DNA of 64,000 nt, taken from assembly GCA_028287305.1 (NCBI GenBank), contig JAQBPX010000034.1, positions 96,381-160,380 on the forward strand, written 5' to 3'. This DNA comes from Gemmatimonadota bacterium (lineage in GTDB: Bacteria; Gemmatimonadota; Gemmatimonadetes; Gemmatimonadales; Gemmatimonadaceae). Below the pieces are notes generated by a model. It had not been told where the DNA came from, did no database searches, and was given only the letters and a program-made list of their open reading frames with translations. Position numbers and translations under genes: made by a program. This document shows positions 34,420 through 43,334 of this stretch, piece after piece. Position 1 is the first letter of the stretch. Every line of letters starts with the position of its first letter.

Positions 34420-34702
34420 ACACGGCTTCACTGGCAAGTTGACAACAACTGAAGAACAGGACAAGGACGGAAGACTGCTGGACCACGGCGGACCGATCGA
34501 TGGATAATTGCCTGCGCTCCCTTCTCCAGCTTTTGTCCGACCTGGTCCTGTTCAAGGCTGTTCGGCCTCGGCGCCACAGGGCTCCTGTTCGGGGCAGCCT
34601 CGGCCCCGGCGCGAGATGGTATCGCCGTTGCCCCCCCACAGGGCCCCCGATACCTTACGCGATTGGACCTCATTCACGACTGGAATCACGACGCTGAGAC
34701 GA
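34420..34702. other. 283-base gap with long imperfect hairpin and icd promoter
   Basis: No gene is convincing here. Bases 34454-34553 form nested complementary segments: a 9-bp outer arm (34454-34462 with 34545-34553), a 4-bp middle arm and a 6-bp inner arm (34477-34482 with 34525-34530). Downstream are three copies of CTGTTC and the icd promoter at 34628-34656. TTGACA occurs at 34439-34444 without a matching -10. Confidence 0.4.
34628..34656 (+). promoter_or_regulatory. Candidate promoter of icd
   Basis: TTGCCC (34628-34633), a 17-base spacer and TACCTT (34651-34656), giving a leader of about 40 bases to the ATG at 34703. Confidence 0.45.
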
Positions 34703-35941
34703 ATGACCACCTACAAGCACGCAACGGTCCCCGCGCACGGCGAGCCGATCGGCTACGAGAAGGGCGCATTGCAGGTCCCCGCGAGGCCCATCATTCCCTT
34801 CATTGAAGGCGATGGCACCGGCCCCGACATCTGGCGCGCCTCGCAGAAGGTGTTCGACGCCGCCGTGAAGGTCGTGTATGGCGGGGAGCGCCAGATCGCG
34901 TGGATGGAAGTGCTCGCCGGCGAGAAGTCGTTCAAGCAGGTGAACGACTGGCTGCCCCAGGAGACCGTGGATGCCTTCCAGGAATTCCGCGTCTCCATCA
35001 AGGGGCCGCTCTCCACGCCGGTCGGCGGCGGCATCCGCTCACTGAACGTCACGCTGCGACAGGTGCTCGACCTCTACGCGTGCATCCGCCCCGTGCGCTA
35101 CTTCGAGGGCGTCGGTGCGCCGGTGAAGGAGCCGCAGAAGCTCGACATCGTGATCTTCCGCGAGAACACGGAAGACGTGTATGCCGGCATCGAGTTCAAG
35201 GCGAAGAGCGACGAAGCCAACAAGCTGCGCGCGTTCATCAGCACGGAACTGAAGAAGGAGATGCGCGAGCACTCCGCCATCGGCATCAAGCCGATGTCCG
35301 AGTTCGGCTCCAAGCGACTGGTCGACATGGCCATCAAGTTCGCCGTGGACACGAAGCGCTCGAAGGTGACGCTCGTCCACAAGGGCAACATCATGAAGTT
35401 CACCGAGGGCGCGTTCCGCGACTGGGGCTACGAAGTCTCGCGCGAGAAGTACGGTGCCACGGTGATCGACAAGGGGCCGTGGACGCAGCTCCCGAATGGT
35501 GGCCCCATGGTCACCGATGCGATTGCAGACGCCATGTTCCAGCAGCTGCTGCTGCGCCCCGACGAGTACTCGGTGATCGCGACGCCGAACCTCAACGGTG
35601 ACTACCTCTCCGACGCAGCGGCCGCGCAGGTGGGTGGCCTGGGCATCGCGCCGGGCGGCAATGTGGGCGACGGCATCGCCGTGTTCGAGGCGACGCACGG
35701 CACCGCGCCCAAGTACGCGGGGCTCGACAAGGTGAACCCGGGCAGCGTCATCCTCTCCGGCGTGATGATGCTCGAGTACATGGGATGGAACGAGGCGGCG
35801 GTGGCCATCGTTCGTGGCATGGAGCGCGCAATCAAGTCGAAGCGCGTCACGTACGACCTCGCGCGCCAGATGCCCGGCAGCACCGAGGTGTCGACGTCGG
35901 CCTTCGGCGACGAGATCATCAAGGGACTCTCCGCGGCCTGA
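34703..35941 (+). CDS. icd: Isocitrate dehydrogenase (NADP-dependent)
   Basis: A 412-residue prokaryotic-type isocitrate dehydrogenase that converts isocitrate to 2-oxoglutarate in the TCA cycle. Substrate loop [20 protein letters not shown] holds the Ser that E. coli AceK phosphorylates. [28 protein letters not shown] and the metal Asp segment NLNGDYLSD are present. The coenzyme loop reads GTAPKYAG, with the Lys-Tyr pair that marks NADP specificity. The ATG at 34703 starts the usual N-terminus; in-frame codons further upstream encode low-complexity text and overlap the promoter. pepA follows 17 bases after the stop. Confidence 0.96.
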   Translation: MTTYKHATVPAHGEPIGYEKGALQVPARPIIPFIEGDGTGPDIWRASQKVFDAAVKVVYGGERQIAWMEVLAGEKSFKQVNDWLPQETVDAFQEFRVSIKGPLSTPVGGGIRSLNVTLRQVLDLYACIRPVRYFEGVGAPVKEPQKLDIVIFRENTEDVYAGIEFKAKSDEANKLRAFISTELKKEMREHSAIGIKPMSEFGSKRLVDMAIKFAVDTKRSKVTLVHKGNIMKFTEGAFRDWGYEVSREKYGATVIDKGPWTQLPNGGPMVTDAIADAMFQQLLLRPDEYSVIATPNLNGDYLSDAAAAQVGGLGIAPGGNVGDGIAVFEATHGTAPKYAGLDKVNPGSVILSGVMMLEYMGWNEAAVAIVRGMERAIKSKRVTYDLARQMPGSTEVSTSAFGDEIIKGLSAA

Positions 35942-35958
35942 GCCGCCCACTCCACATC

Positions 35959-37428
35959 ATGCCCATCTCGCTTTCCGTTCGCGCACCTGGCGGCTCCCTC
36001 GAGACGCCGCTGCTGGTGATTGCCCTCGCCCCCGGCGAGTCCATGCCCGCAAGCATCGCCTCGATCGACGCGGGCCTCGGCGGCGCCATCGGCCGCTCGC
36101 TCTCGCGGCGCGACTTCCGCGGCGGGCGCGACGAAGTGCTGCACCTCTCCGGCGGCGAGAAGGGCGTGCTGCGCGTGCTGCTCGTCGGGCTCGGAAAGGG
36201 CGACGACAGGGCAACGTCGCTCCGGCGCGCGGCCACGCTCGCGGCGCGACGCGCCAACGGCATGGGCGTGGGCTCGCTCACCTTCCATGCAGAATCGCTC
36301 GGCGCGCGCGAAGTGGAGGCGGTGGCCGTGGGACTCGACATGGGCGCGTGGATCTTCCTGGAGACGAAGACGCTGCCGCCTGAGGACGAACGGCGCGAGC
36401 CGCTGCGCGAGGCGACCATCCTCGCGGGCGGCGCCGATGCGAAGCAGGGGCTCGACGCGGGCCTCGCCTTCGCCGAGGGCTACGCCATCGCGCGCCGCCT
36501 GTCCATGATGCCGGGCAATCTCTGCACTCCCGACTATCTCGCCGACACCGGCCGCGAGATCGCCGCGCGCCATGGCATGAAGGCCACCGTGCTCGGCCGC
36601 GCCGAGATGGAAGCCGAGGGCATGGGCTCCTTCCTCTGCGTGGCGCAGGGCACGCCGCAGGAGCCGCGACTCATCGCGCTCGAGTATCGCAAGGGCGGTG
36701 ACGCCGCGCCCATCGTGCTCGTGGGCAAGGGCCTCTGCTTTGACACCGGCGGCATCTCCATCAAGCCCGCGCAGGGGATGGAGTGGATGAAGTTCGACAT
36801 GTGCGGCGGCGCCGGCGTGCTCGGCGCCATGGAGACCATCGCGCGCCTCGGGCTGAATGTGAACGTGGTGGGCCTCGTGGGAGCCACCACCAACATGCCC
36901 AGCGGCACCGCGGTGAAGCCCGGCGACGTGGTGCGGGCGTCGAACGGCAAGTACATCGAGATCATCAACACCGACGCCGAGGGTCGCCTCGTCCTCGCCG
37001 ACGTGCTCGTGTACGCGCAACGCTTCAAGCCGAGCGCCGTCATCGACGCGGCCACGCTCACCGGCGCGTGCGTCATCGCGCTCGGGCACACCGCCACCGG
37101 CGTGATGGGCAGCGACGAGGCGCTGGTACGCGACGTGATCGCCGCGGGCAAGCGCGCCGGAGAGCCGGGGTGGGAGCTTCCGCTCTGGGAGGACTACAAG
37201 TCCCTCATCAAGTCCGAGGTCGCCGACATCAAGAATTCGGGGGGACGCCCGGCTGGCACGATCACCGCCGCGCTCTTCCTCCAGGAGTTCGCCGAGGGGT
37301 ATCCCTGGGTGCACCTCGACATCGCCGGAACGGCCTACAGCGAATCGGACCTGGGAACGATCCCGGCGGGCCCCACGGGTGTACCAGTCGGCATGTTCGT
37401 CGAGCTCGTCCGAGGACGCGCCTCCTGA
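35959..37428 (+). CDS. pepA: Leucyl aminopeptidase (M17)
   Basis: A 489-residue cytosol-type aminopeptidase. The C-terminal catalytic half has VGKGLCFDTGGISIKP (metal Lys/Asp), KFDMCGGAGVLGAM, the family signature NTDAEGRLVLAD, TLTGACVIALG and the carbonate-binding Arg region. It removes N-terminal residues from peptides in the cytoplasm as a hexameric dimetal enzyme. The N-terminal half is less conserved, as usual. It lies 17 bases after icd and its stop overlaps a CTG that probably starts the next gene. Confidence 0.95.
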   Translation: MPISLSVRAPGGSLETPLLVIALAPGESMPASIASIDAGLGGAIGRSLSRRDFRGGRDEVLHLSGGEKGVLRVLLVGLGKGDDRATSLRRAATLAARRANGMGVGSLTFHAESLGAREVEAVAVGLDMGAWIFLETKTLPPEDERREPLREATILAGGADAKQGLDAGLAFAEGYAIARRLSMMPGNLCTPDYLADTGREIAARHGMKATVLGRAEMEAEGMGSFLCVAQGTPQEPRLIALEYRKGGDAAPIVLVGKGLCFDTGGISIKPAQGMEWMKFDMCGGAGVLGAMETIARLGLNVNVVGLVGATTNMPSGTAVKPGDVVRASNGKYIEIINTDAEGRLVLADVLVYAQRFKPSAVIDAATLTGACVIALGHTATGVMGSDEALVRDVIAAGKRAGEPGWELPLWEDYKSLIKSEVADIKNSGGRPAGTITAALFLQEFAEGYPWVHLDIAGTAYSESDLGTIPAGPTGVPVGMFVELVRGRAS

Positions 37429-39335
37429 TTCGCCTTCGCGAGGCCTGTCGGGTAGTGGGCCTCGGCCTCCTGGCCGGGGCCGTTTTGCACGTGCGCGCCG
37501 CCGCGGCGCAGCAGCCCACGCCACCGAGGCCGCGCCCCGACTCCGCCGTGCGTCCCTCGCGCGACTCCACGGTCGTCAAGGTCCCGATTCCGCCGCAGGC
37601 GGATTCGCTGATCAGGCAGGATTCGCTGCGACGCGGCAAGGTGCCCTCGGCTGTCCCGCTTCCGCCGAAGGTGGCGAAGGACACGATCAAGGCGCCGATC
37701 GCGCGCTCGGAGATGCCCGCGGAGCTCGAGCCGGGCCGCTGGAGTTGGGATCGCGCCGCGTTCTTCGCAACGAACGCGCAGAACCTGGCGGAGCTCCTGG
37801 ATCGAATCCCCGGCTTCACGTCCTTTCGCACCGGGTGGATCGCTGCACCGTCCACCGGCGCGTACCTGGGCGACGCGCGTCGCGTGCGGGTGTTCCTCGA
37901 CGGCGTGGAGCACGAGGAGCTGGACCCCCGCATGGGCGGCGTGCTGGACCTCTCACGCATTCCGCTCTGGCAGCTTGAACAGGTGCGCGTGGAGCAGATG
38001 GCCGACGAGCTGCGCGTGTACCTCCGCAGCTGGCAGGTGGAGCGCACCACGCCGTTCACGCGCGTCGACGTCACCACCGGCGACCAGCAGACGAACCTCT
38101 ATCGCGCATTCTTCGGGCGACGCTTTGCGCACGGCGAGCTGCTCCAGTTCGCGGCGCAGCAGTACGGCACTACGCCGGATCGCCTCAGTGCGAGCAGCGA
38201 CGAGCTGGCGCTGCAGGCGCGCCTCGGCTGGGCGCACGGGCCGTGGAGCGTGGACGGTACGCTGCTGCGCGTGGGGCACAATCGCGGATTGATCCGCGGT
38301 CCGCTGGTTGGGGACTCGATCGTGGGCATGCAGAGCTCGCGCGGTGACAGCCACCTCCGCCTCGGCTATGGCAGTCCGGACTCGGGAACGCCCTGGCTGC
38401 AGGTCATGGCGGCCACCGCGAGCTACCACTTCACCGGCGTGCCGGTCACCCGCGCTACGGGCGACACCACGCCGGTGCCCGCCGCCGATACCACGCTCTG
38501 GCGACCGCAGTACCTCGTGGCGGGAGGAACCACCCTCGGCGGGGTAAAGCTCAGCGCCACCGATCGCATTCGCGCAGGCACCGGCAAGTCGTACAACACG
38601 CCCTCGGCGCGCGCGAGCTGGCAGTGGTCCTCGCTCGCGCTCTCCGCATTCGTGGAGGGGAAGGGAACCGACTCCACCGCGCGACGTGAGCTGGCCGCGC
38701 GCCTCTCGCCCCTGTCGTTCATTCGACTGAGCGCCGCGGTGGGGAGCGTGAGCGACCATCGCGACGCCGACTCCGCGCGCACCGAGCAGTACCTGCGCGC
38801 CGAGGCCGGGCTGAAGTTCCGCGAGCTCTGGCTCTCCGCGGGAATCGCCCGGCGCGACAGCGCGCCGACCGTCGCGCCACTGGTGCTCGACCAGCAGCTC
38901 GCGCCACGCGCGTCGCCTGCAGCAACGGCCACGTTCGTGGCGCTCAAGGGGCGCCTGTTCCAGAGCGTCTTCATCGACGCGTGGGGGCAGCGCTGGAGCG
39001 ACACCACCGGCATCTATCGTCCCCGCTACCAGGCGCGCACCGAGCTGTACGTCTTCACCACGCTGCCGGGGCGCTTCAAGCCGGGCAACTTCTCGGTGCT
39101 GGCGTCGCTGACACACGAGTACCGGTCCGATACCTTCTTCCCGGCCGGGACGGGCGCGCTCATCAAGGCGCCTGGATATCGCACCCTGACGTCGCTCGTG
39201 CAGATCCACCTGATCAGCGCCGACGTGTTCTGGCAGTTCCGGAACATCCTTGGCGAGAAGTACGCGCAAGTGCCGAAGTTCGACCAGCCGAGACAGCTCA
39301 CGCTCTACGGCGTACGCTGGGAGTTCTGGAATTGA
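37425..39335 (+). CDS. Outer-membrane TonB-plug/barrel-type protein (probable CTG start)
   Basis: A 636-residue exported protein. A signal peptide (IRLREACRVVGLGLLAGAVLHVRAAAAQQ) is followed by a Pro/Asp/Ser-rich linker. Next comes a plug-like segment (NLAELLDRIPGFTSF, RRVRVFLDGVEHEELDPRMGG, LWQLEQVRVEQ, about residues 125-200), as in TonB-dependent receptors, and then alternating beta strands to a C-terminal VRWEFWN. No carboxy-terminal receptor signature beyond the aromatic end is seen, and it is shorter than most receptors. The start is CTG at 37425 in a CTGA overlap with pepA. The first standard codon, GTG at 37455, would remove the charged start of the signal peptide. The ligand is unknown. 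Confidence 0.7.
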   Translation: MIRLREACRVVGLGLLAGAVLHVRAAAAQQPTPPRPRPDSAVRPSRDSTVVKVPIPPQADSLIRQDSLRRGKVPSAVPLPPKVAKDTIKAPIARSEMPAELEPGRWSWDRAAFFATNAQNLAELLDRIPGFTSFRTGWIAAPSTGAYLGDARRVRVFLDGVEHEELDPRMGGVLDLSRIPLWQLEQVRVEQMADELRVYLRSWQVERTTPFTRVDVTTGDQQTNLYRAFFGRRFAHGELLQFAAQQYGTTPDRLSASSDELALQARLGWAHGPWSVDGTLLRVGHNRGLIRGPLVGDSIVGMQSSRGDSHLRLGYGSPDSGTPWLQVMAATASYHFTGVPVTRATGDTTPVPAADTTLWRPQYLVAGGTTLGGVKLSATDRIRAGTGKSYNTPSARASWQWSSLALSAFVEGKGTDSTARRELAARLSPLSFIRLSAAVGSVSDHRDADSARTEQYLRAEAGLKFRELWLSAGIARRDSAPTVAPLVLDQQLAPRASPAATATFVALKGRLFQSVFIDAWGQRWSDTTGIYRPRYQARTELYVFTTLPGRFKPGNFSVLASLTHEYRSDTFFPAGTGALIKAPGYRTLTSLVQIHLISADVFWQFRNILGEKYAQVPKFDQPRQLTLYGVRWEFWN

Positions 39336-39359
39336 CAATCCCTTGTCCTGTCATAGCTT
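39332..39359 (+). promoter_or_regulatory. Promoter of the yicC-gmk-rpoZ unit
   Basis: TTGACA (39332-39337), a 16-base spacer and TAGCTT (39354-39359). The ATG at 39372 is 12 bases after the -10, so the leader would be only about five bases. Confidence 0.6.
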
Positions 39360-39371
39360 AGGGACATCCAT

Positions 39372-40250
39372 ATGATAAAAAGCATGACGGGGTTCGGCAC
39401 GGCGGATGGCGCGGTTGGCGACTCGCGCGTCACCGTGGAAATCCGCTCCGTGAACCATCGGTTCTTCAATCCCACCCTCAAGCTTCCGTCGGAATTCTCG
39501 CGCTGGGAAGGTGAGGTGCGTGAGTCCCTGCGTCGCTCGGTGGGGCGAGGCCACGTGACCCTCTTCGCGCGTATCGACCGCGAGCAGCGGGTGGTCGGCG
39601 CCGCCATCGACGAGGCCCGGTTCGCCGAGTATGTGGAGCAGGTGCGCGCGCTGCAGTCCAGGCATGGACTTGCCGAGTCGCTGGATGCGTCCACGATCCT
39701 GCGCCTCCCGGAGGTCATCACCACGCGCGGCGAGACGGAAGCATCAGGGACGTCAGCCGAGTTGCTCGCCATCGTCGAGCAGGCCGCGCAGGCGCTCGAC
39801 GCCATGCGCGAGGGAGAGGGAGCGCGCCTGGGTACTTACCTCCGCGAGCGACTCGCCATCGTCGAGCAGGCCGTCTCGCGGATCGATGCCCGTGCACCGG
39901 CGCGACTCGTGGAGCAGCGCGATCGCCTGCGCGCCAACGTGCAGGAGCTGGCTGCCGGCGTCACCATCGACCCGCAGCGCATCGCGCAGGAGATCGCGTT
40001 CCTGGCCGACAAGCTCGACGTGAGCGAGGAAGTCTCGCGCTTTCACTCGCACTTCATCGCCTTCCGCCAGGCCCTCGATGGCCCAGCAAGCGATGGCGTG
40101 GGCAAGAAGCTCGGCTTCCTGTTGCAGGAGCTGCTGCGCGAGGCGAACACCACGGGCTCCAAGGCGAACGACGCGGCGATGCTCGCCGACGTGATCGCGA
40201 TCAAGGAGGAGCTCGAGAAAATCCGTGAACAGGTGGAGAACCTCGAATGA
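39372..40250 (+). CDS. yicC: YicC/YloC family endoribonuclease
   Basis: A 292-residue protein with the complete YicC pattern: MIKSMTGFGTADG at the start, VEIRSVNHRFFNPTLKLP, and the C-terminal signature LADKLDVSEEVSRFHSHF followed by GKKLGFLLQELLREANTTGSKAND. The family is now known as an RNA-cleaving endonuclease affecting sRNA stability. It is followed by gmk through an ATGA overlap, the order found in many bacteria. Because the promoter sits directly before the ATG, the mRNA is nearly leaderless. Confidence 0.95.
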   Translation: MIKSMTGFGTADGAVGDSRVTVEIRSVNHRFFNPTLKLPSEFSRWEGEVRESLRRSVGRGHVTLFARIDREQRVVGAAIDEARFAEYVEQVRALQSRHGLAESLDASTILRLPEVITTRGETEASGTSAELLAIVEQAAQALDAMREGEGARLGTYLRERLAIVEQAVSRIDARAPARLVEQRDRLRANVQELAAGVTIDPQRIAQEIAFLADKLDVSEEVSRFHSHFIAFRQALDGPASDGVGKKLGFLLQELLREANTTGSKANDAAMLADVIAIKEELEKIREQVENLE

Positions 40251-40888
40251 GCCCGTTTCCGGTGATCCTCTCCGCGCCCTCCGGCGCCGGCAAGACTACC
40301 ATCGCCCGCGAGATCCTGTCGCGGCGCAGCGATGCCGGCTACTCGGTGTCGTGCACCACGCGCACGCCACGCCCGGGTGAGGAGAACGGCAGGGACTACT
40401 ACTTCCTTTCGCGCGCGGAATTCCTCAAGCAGCGCGAGGACGGGGCCTTCGCCGAGTCGGCGGTGGTGCACGGCAACCTCTACGGCACGCTCCGGACGGA
40501 GATCCAGCGCGTGCTGTCCAACGGCCTGCACGTGGTGATGGATATCGACGTCCAGGGGGCCCACCAGCTCATCCGCGTGTTCCCGCAGGCGGTGACGGTC
40601 TTCGTGCTGCCGCCCACCGGGGAGGTCCTGCTGGAGCGCCTCAAGGGCCGGAACACCGAAAGCTCCGAGCAGCTGGTCGCGCGCCTCCAGAGTGCCCTCC
40701 AGGAGCTCCAGGCCGTGGATGAGTACGAGTACGTGGTGGTGAACGACGACCTAGAGCTGGCGGTGAACCGGGTGAACGCGATCATCGACGCGGAAGTGCT
40801 CAGCCGCGACCGCGTGGCGGGACTTCGTTCCCAGGTGACCTTGCTGATTGACCGCCTGGAGCGCGAGATTGAGAGTCACCAACCCTGA
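40247..40888 (+). CDS. gmk: Guanylate kinase
   Basis: A 213-residue kinase that phosphorylates GMP to GDP. It has the P-loop SAPSGAGKTTI (near residue 12), the GMP-binding SCTTRTPRPGEENGRDYYFL, VVMDIDVQGAHQ and the lid residues in RLKGRNTESSEQ. The length is normal. ATGA overlap with yicC upstream; rpoZ follows 12 bases after the stop, a widely conserved trio. Confidence 0.97.
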   Translation: MSPFPVILSAPSGAGKTTIAREILSRRSDAGYSVSCTTRTPRPGEENGRDYYFLSRAEFLKQREDGAFAESAVVHGNLYGTLRTEIQRVLSNGLHVVMDIDVQGAHQLIRVFPQAVTVFVLPPTGEVLLERLKGRNTESSEQLVARLQSALQELQAVDEYEYVVVNDDLELAVNRVNAIIDAEVLSRDRVAGLRSQVTLLIDRLEREIESHQP

Positions 40889-40900
40889 CCAAGAGTCCCA

Positions 40901-41110
40901 ATGCAGGTTTTTACCCCGCTCGAGATCGCCAAGCATTCGGCGAACAAGTACCTCGGCGTCCTCGTGGCGGCCAAGTACGCCCGTGTTCTGAACGAGTTTC
41001 CCCGTGACCGCTCCTCCACCAAGGAGAAGAAGCTCACGACGCGCGCGCTCGAGGAGCTCTCCAAGGGCGACATCACGTATCGCGTAGTCCCGCGCAAGCG
41101 CGGGGAGTAG
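40901..41110 (+). CDS. rpoZ: RNA polymerase omega subunit
   Basis: A 69-residue omega-type protein (MQVFTPLEIAKHSANKYL, VLVAAKYARVLNE, KLTTRALEELSKGDITYR). The core K-Y-x-x-x-x-x-A-A-K-x-A-R pattern is clear. It helps assemble the beta-prime subunit. The position between gmk and coaBC is the classic one and supports the call for such a short gene. Confidence 0.92.
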   Translation: MQVFTPLEIAKHSANKYLGVLVAAKYARVLNEFPRDRSSTKEKKLTTRALEELSKGDITYRVVPRKRGE

Positions 41111-41130
41111 CAGCCGCGGGCGCCCCTGGC

Positions 41131-42342
41131 GTGCGCCCGTTCGCACGGCGTCGCGTGCTCCTCGGCATCACCGGGGGGATCGCGAGCTACAAGTCCGCCT
41201 GGCTGGCCCGCCTGCTCACGCAGGCCGGTGCCGAGGTGGACGTGGTGATGACGGTGGCCGCGTCGCAGTTCGTCGGCCCCATCACCTTCGAGGCACTCAC
41301 CGGCCGGCCCGCGCACCTCGGGCTGTTCGATCCGGGCCATGCCCTCGAGCACATTCGCCTGGCGCGTGAAGCGCATGCGTTCGTCGTGGCCCCGGCCACG
41401 GCGGACTTTCTCGCGCGCGCGTCAACCGGCCAGGCGGATGACCTGCTCTCCGCCGCGCTGCTCGCGACCACGGCACCCGTGCTCCTGGTGCCCGCGATGA
41501 ACGACCGCATGTGGGCCAACGGACAGGTGCAGCGCAACGTGGCGCACCTGCGCGAGCTCGGGCACACGGTGCTCGAGCCGGACGAGGGCAACCTCGCGGT
41601 AGGAGAGGGGCACGGGCCCGGGCGCATGCCCGAGCCCGAGGCGCTGCTCTCGCATGTCGGCCGGCTGCTGGAGGAGCACCGCGACCTGGCTGGCCGGCAC
41701 GTCCTCGTGACCGCGGGCCCAACGCAGGAGCCGCTGGACCCGGTGCGCTACATCTCGAACCACAGCAGCGGGAAGATGGGCGTCGCGATCGCCGCAGCGG
41801 CGTGGCGCCGCGGCGCTCACGTCACGCTCATTGCGGGACCGCTCGCGGTGCCCGTTCCCGTCGGGGCGCGCGTGCTGCACGTCGCGACCACCGAGGAGAT
41901 GCTCGCGGCCGTGACGCGCGAGCTTCCTGCGTCGCACGTGCTGGTGATGGCCGCCGCACCGGCCGACTTTCGCGCGACCAGCGTGGCGGACCAGAAGATG
42001 AAGAAGGGCGCGGCGGCACCGGTCGTCGCGCTCGAGCACACGCCGGATATCCTCAAGTCGACGAAGCCGGCGCGGGCACCGGGCACGGTGGTCGTGGGCT
42101 TCGCGCTCGAGACCGAGCGCGTGCTGGAGAACGCGGCCGGAAAGCTGGCGGCCAAGGAGCTCGACATGATCGTGGTGAACGACGCCACCGAGGCCGGTGC
42201 GGGCTTCGGGCATGACACCAATCGCGTGGCGCTCGTGCGCCGCTCGGGCGATCCCGAGCAGCTTCCGCTGATGCCGAAGACGGAGGTGGCCGATGCGATC
42301 CTCGATCGTGTCGCGCTGATCCTCCAGGAGAAGGCCCCGTGA
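41131..42342 (+). CDS. coaBC: Phosphopantothenoylcysteine decarboxylase/synthase, CoaC Cys absent
   Basis: A 403-residue bifunctional enzyme for two steps of coenzyme A synthesis. The CoaC half has GITGGIASYK, the catalytic His in EHIRLA and the PAMNDRMW motif. The CoaB half has AGPTQEPLDPVRYISNHSSGKMG, APADFR and the Lys in QKMKK. The Cys of the E. coli CoaC motif ACGDIGPGRM, needed to reduce the decarboxylated intermediate, is Val here (LAVGEGHGPGRM, bases 41590-41630). Everything else looks intact, so the decarboxylase may use another residue. The start is GTG at 41131. It overlaps the next gene as GTGA. Confidence 0.93.
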   Translation: MRPFARRRVLLGITGGIASYKSAWLARLLTQAGAEVDVVMTVAASQFVGPITFEALTGRPAHLGLFDPGHALEHIRLAREAHAFVVAPATADFLARASTGQADDLLSAALLATTAPVLLVPAMNDRMWANGQVQRNVAHLRELGHTVLEPDEGNLAVGEGHGPGRMPEPEALLSHVGRLLEEHRDLAGRHVLVTAGPTQEPLDPVRYISNHSSGKMGVAIAAAAWRRGAHVTLIAGPLAVPVPVGARVLHVATTEEMLAAVTRELPASHVLVMAAAPADFRATSVADQKMKKGAAAPVVALEHTPDILKSTKPARAPGTVVVGFALETERVLENAAGKLAAKELDMIVVNDATEAGAGFGHDTNRVALVRRSGDPEQLPLMPKTEVADAILDRVALILQEKAP

Positions 42343-43334
42343 GCGACACGCGCGACCAGCTTCGGCGCTACCTGGAGCAGCGGCGCGAAGCCGGCGAGAC
42401 GGACCTCGTGCTCGACGGGCTGCCGGTGGAGGACGTGCTCAAGCTCGTGGGCGTGCGCGCAGGCACTGCGCGCAAGGTGAACGAGTCGTCGCCCGCAGCA
42501 CCGGGCGCGCCGGCTCCCGCCGTGGACGACTCCACGCGCCGCGCCACGCGCCCCGCCTCCGAGGCTGAGGAAGCCGGCGACTGGCGGCGAGCGATTCGCG
42601 AGGCGGAGCAGGCGAGCGCGCCAAGGCCCGCAACACCGCCCACCAGCGGCCCCGGCTCGAAGATGACGTTCGTGGCGCCGCCCGACGCGCCACCCCCCGG
42701 CGATGCGGCGCCGGATGGACTGAGCGTGGGCAAGTCGAGTGCGGAGCTCTTCGGCGGCGCGCTGCCGAACCTCACCACGCTCGAGCAGGTGGCCGAGGTG
42801 GTCGCGAAGTGCACGCGCTGCCCGCTCTATGCCACGGCCACCAATCCCGTGCCGGGTGAGGGCAACCCGAATGCGGACCTGATGATCGTGGGCGAAGCGC
42901 CGGGCGCCACCGAGGACGAGACCGGGCGTCCCTTCGTGGGCCAGTCGGGCGAGCTCCTCACGAAGATTTTGGGAGCGATCGACCTGAAGCGCGAGGATGT
43001 GTTCATCGTCAATGTGCTCAAGCACCGCCCGCCGTCGAACCGCAACCCTCGCCCAGAGGAGGTTGCGGCCTGCAGCCCGTATCTCGTGCGGCAGATCGAG
43101 CTGATCAAGCCAAAAGCAATACTTACCTTGGGCACGTTCGCCGCCCAGACTCTGCTAGATTCGAAGCTCGCCATCGGGAAGCTCCGGGGGCAGGTGCACT
43201 CCTACTACGGGGTGCCGCTGATCGTCACGTATCACCCTGCCGCTCTCCTGCGGAACCCCGCCTGGAAGCGTCCCACCTGGGAAGATGTCCAGCTCGCCCG
43301 TCGAATTCTCGATCGCGCCGACTCCGGCGCGTGA
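42339..43334 (+). CDS. Uracil-DNA glycosylase, family 4 type
   Basis: A 331-residue protein whose C-terminal 190 residues are a family 4 uracil-DNA glycosylase: CTRCPLY (iron-sulfur Cys), the active-site GEAPGATEDETGRPFVGQSGELL, NVLKHRPPSNRNPRPEEVAAC with another cluster Cys, and the C-terminal TYHPAALLRNP. It removes uracil from DNA. The first 140 residues are Pro/Ala-rich and probably disordered, perhaps for contact with replication proteins. GTG start in a GTGA overlap with coaBC. Its last 50 bases overlap dnaB. Confidence 0.93.
   Translation: MSDTRDQLRRYLEQRREAGETDLVLDGLPVEDVLKLVGVRAGTARKVNESSPAAPGAPAPAVDDSTRRATRPASEAEEAGDWRRAIREAEQASAPRPATPPTSGPGSKMTFVAPPDAPPPGDAAPDGLSVGKSSAELFGGALPNLTTLEQVAEVVAKCTRCPLYATATNPVPGEGNPNADLMIVGEAPGATEDETGRPFVGQSGELLTKILGAIDLKREDVFIVNVLKHRPPSNRNPRPEEVAACSPYLVRQIELIKPKAILTLGTFAAQTLLDSKLAIGKLRGQVHSYYGVPLIVTYHPAALLRNPAWKRPTWEDVQLARRILDRADSGA

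Noticed and set aside
34439..34470. TTGACA before the icd region as a promoter
   Set aside because: No -10-like box follows at normal distance on the plus strand.
34508..34702. Upstream extension of icd in frame
   Set aside because: The extra 65 residues are Pro/Ser/Arg-rich, overlap the promoter and are absent from the family.
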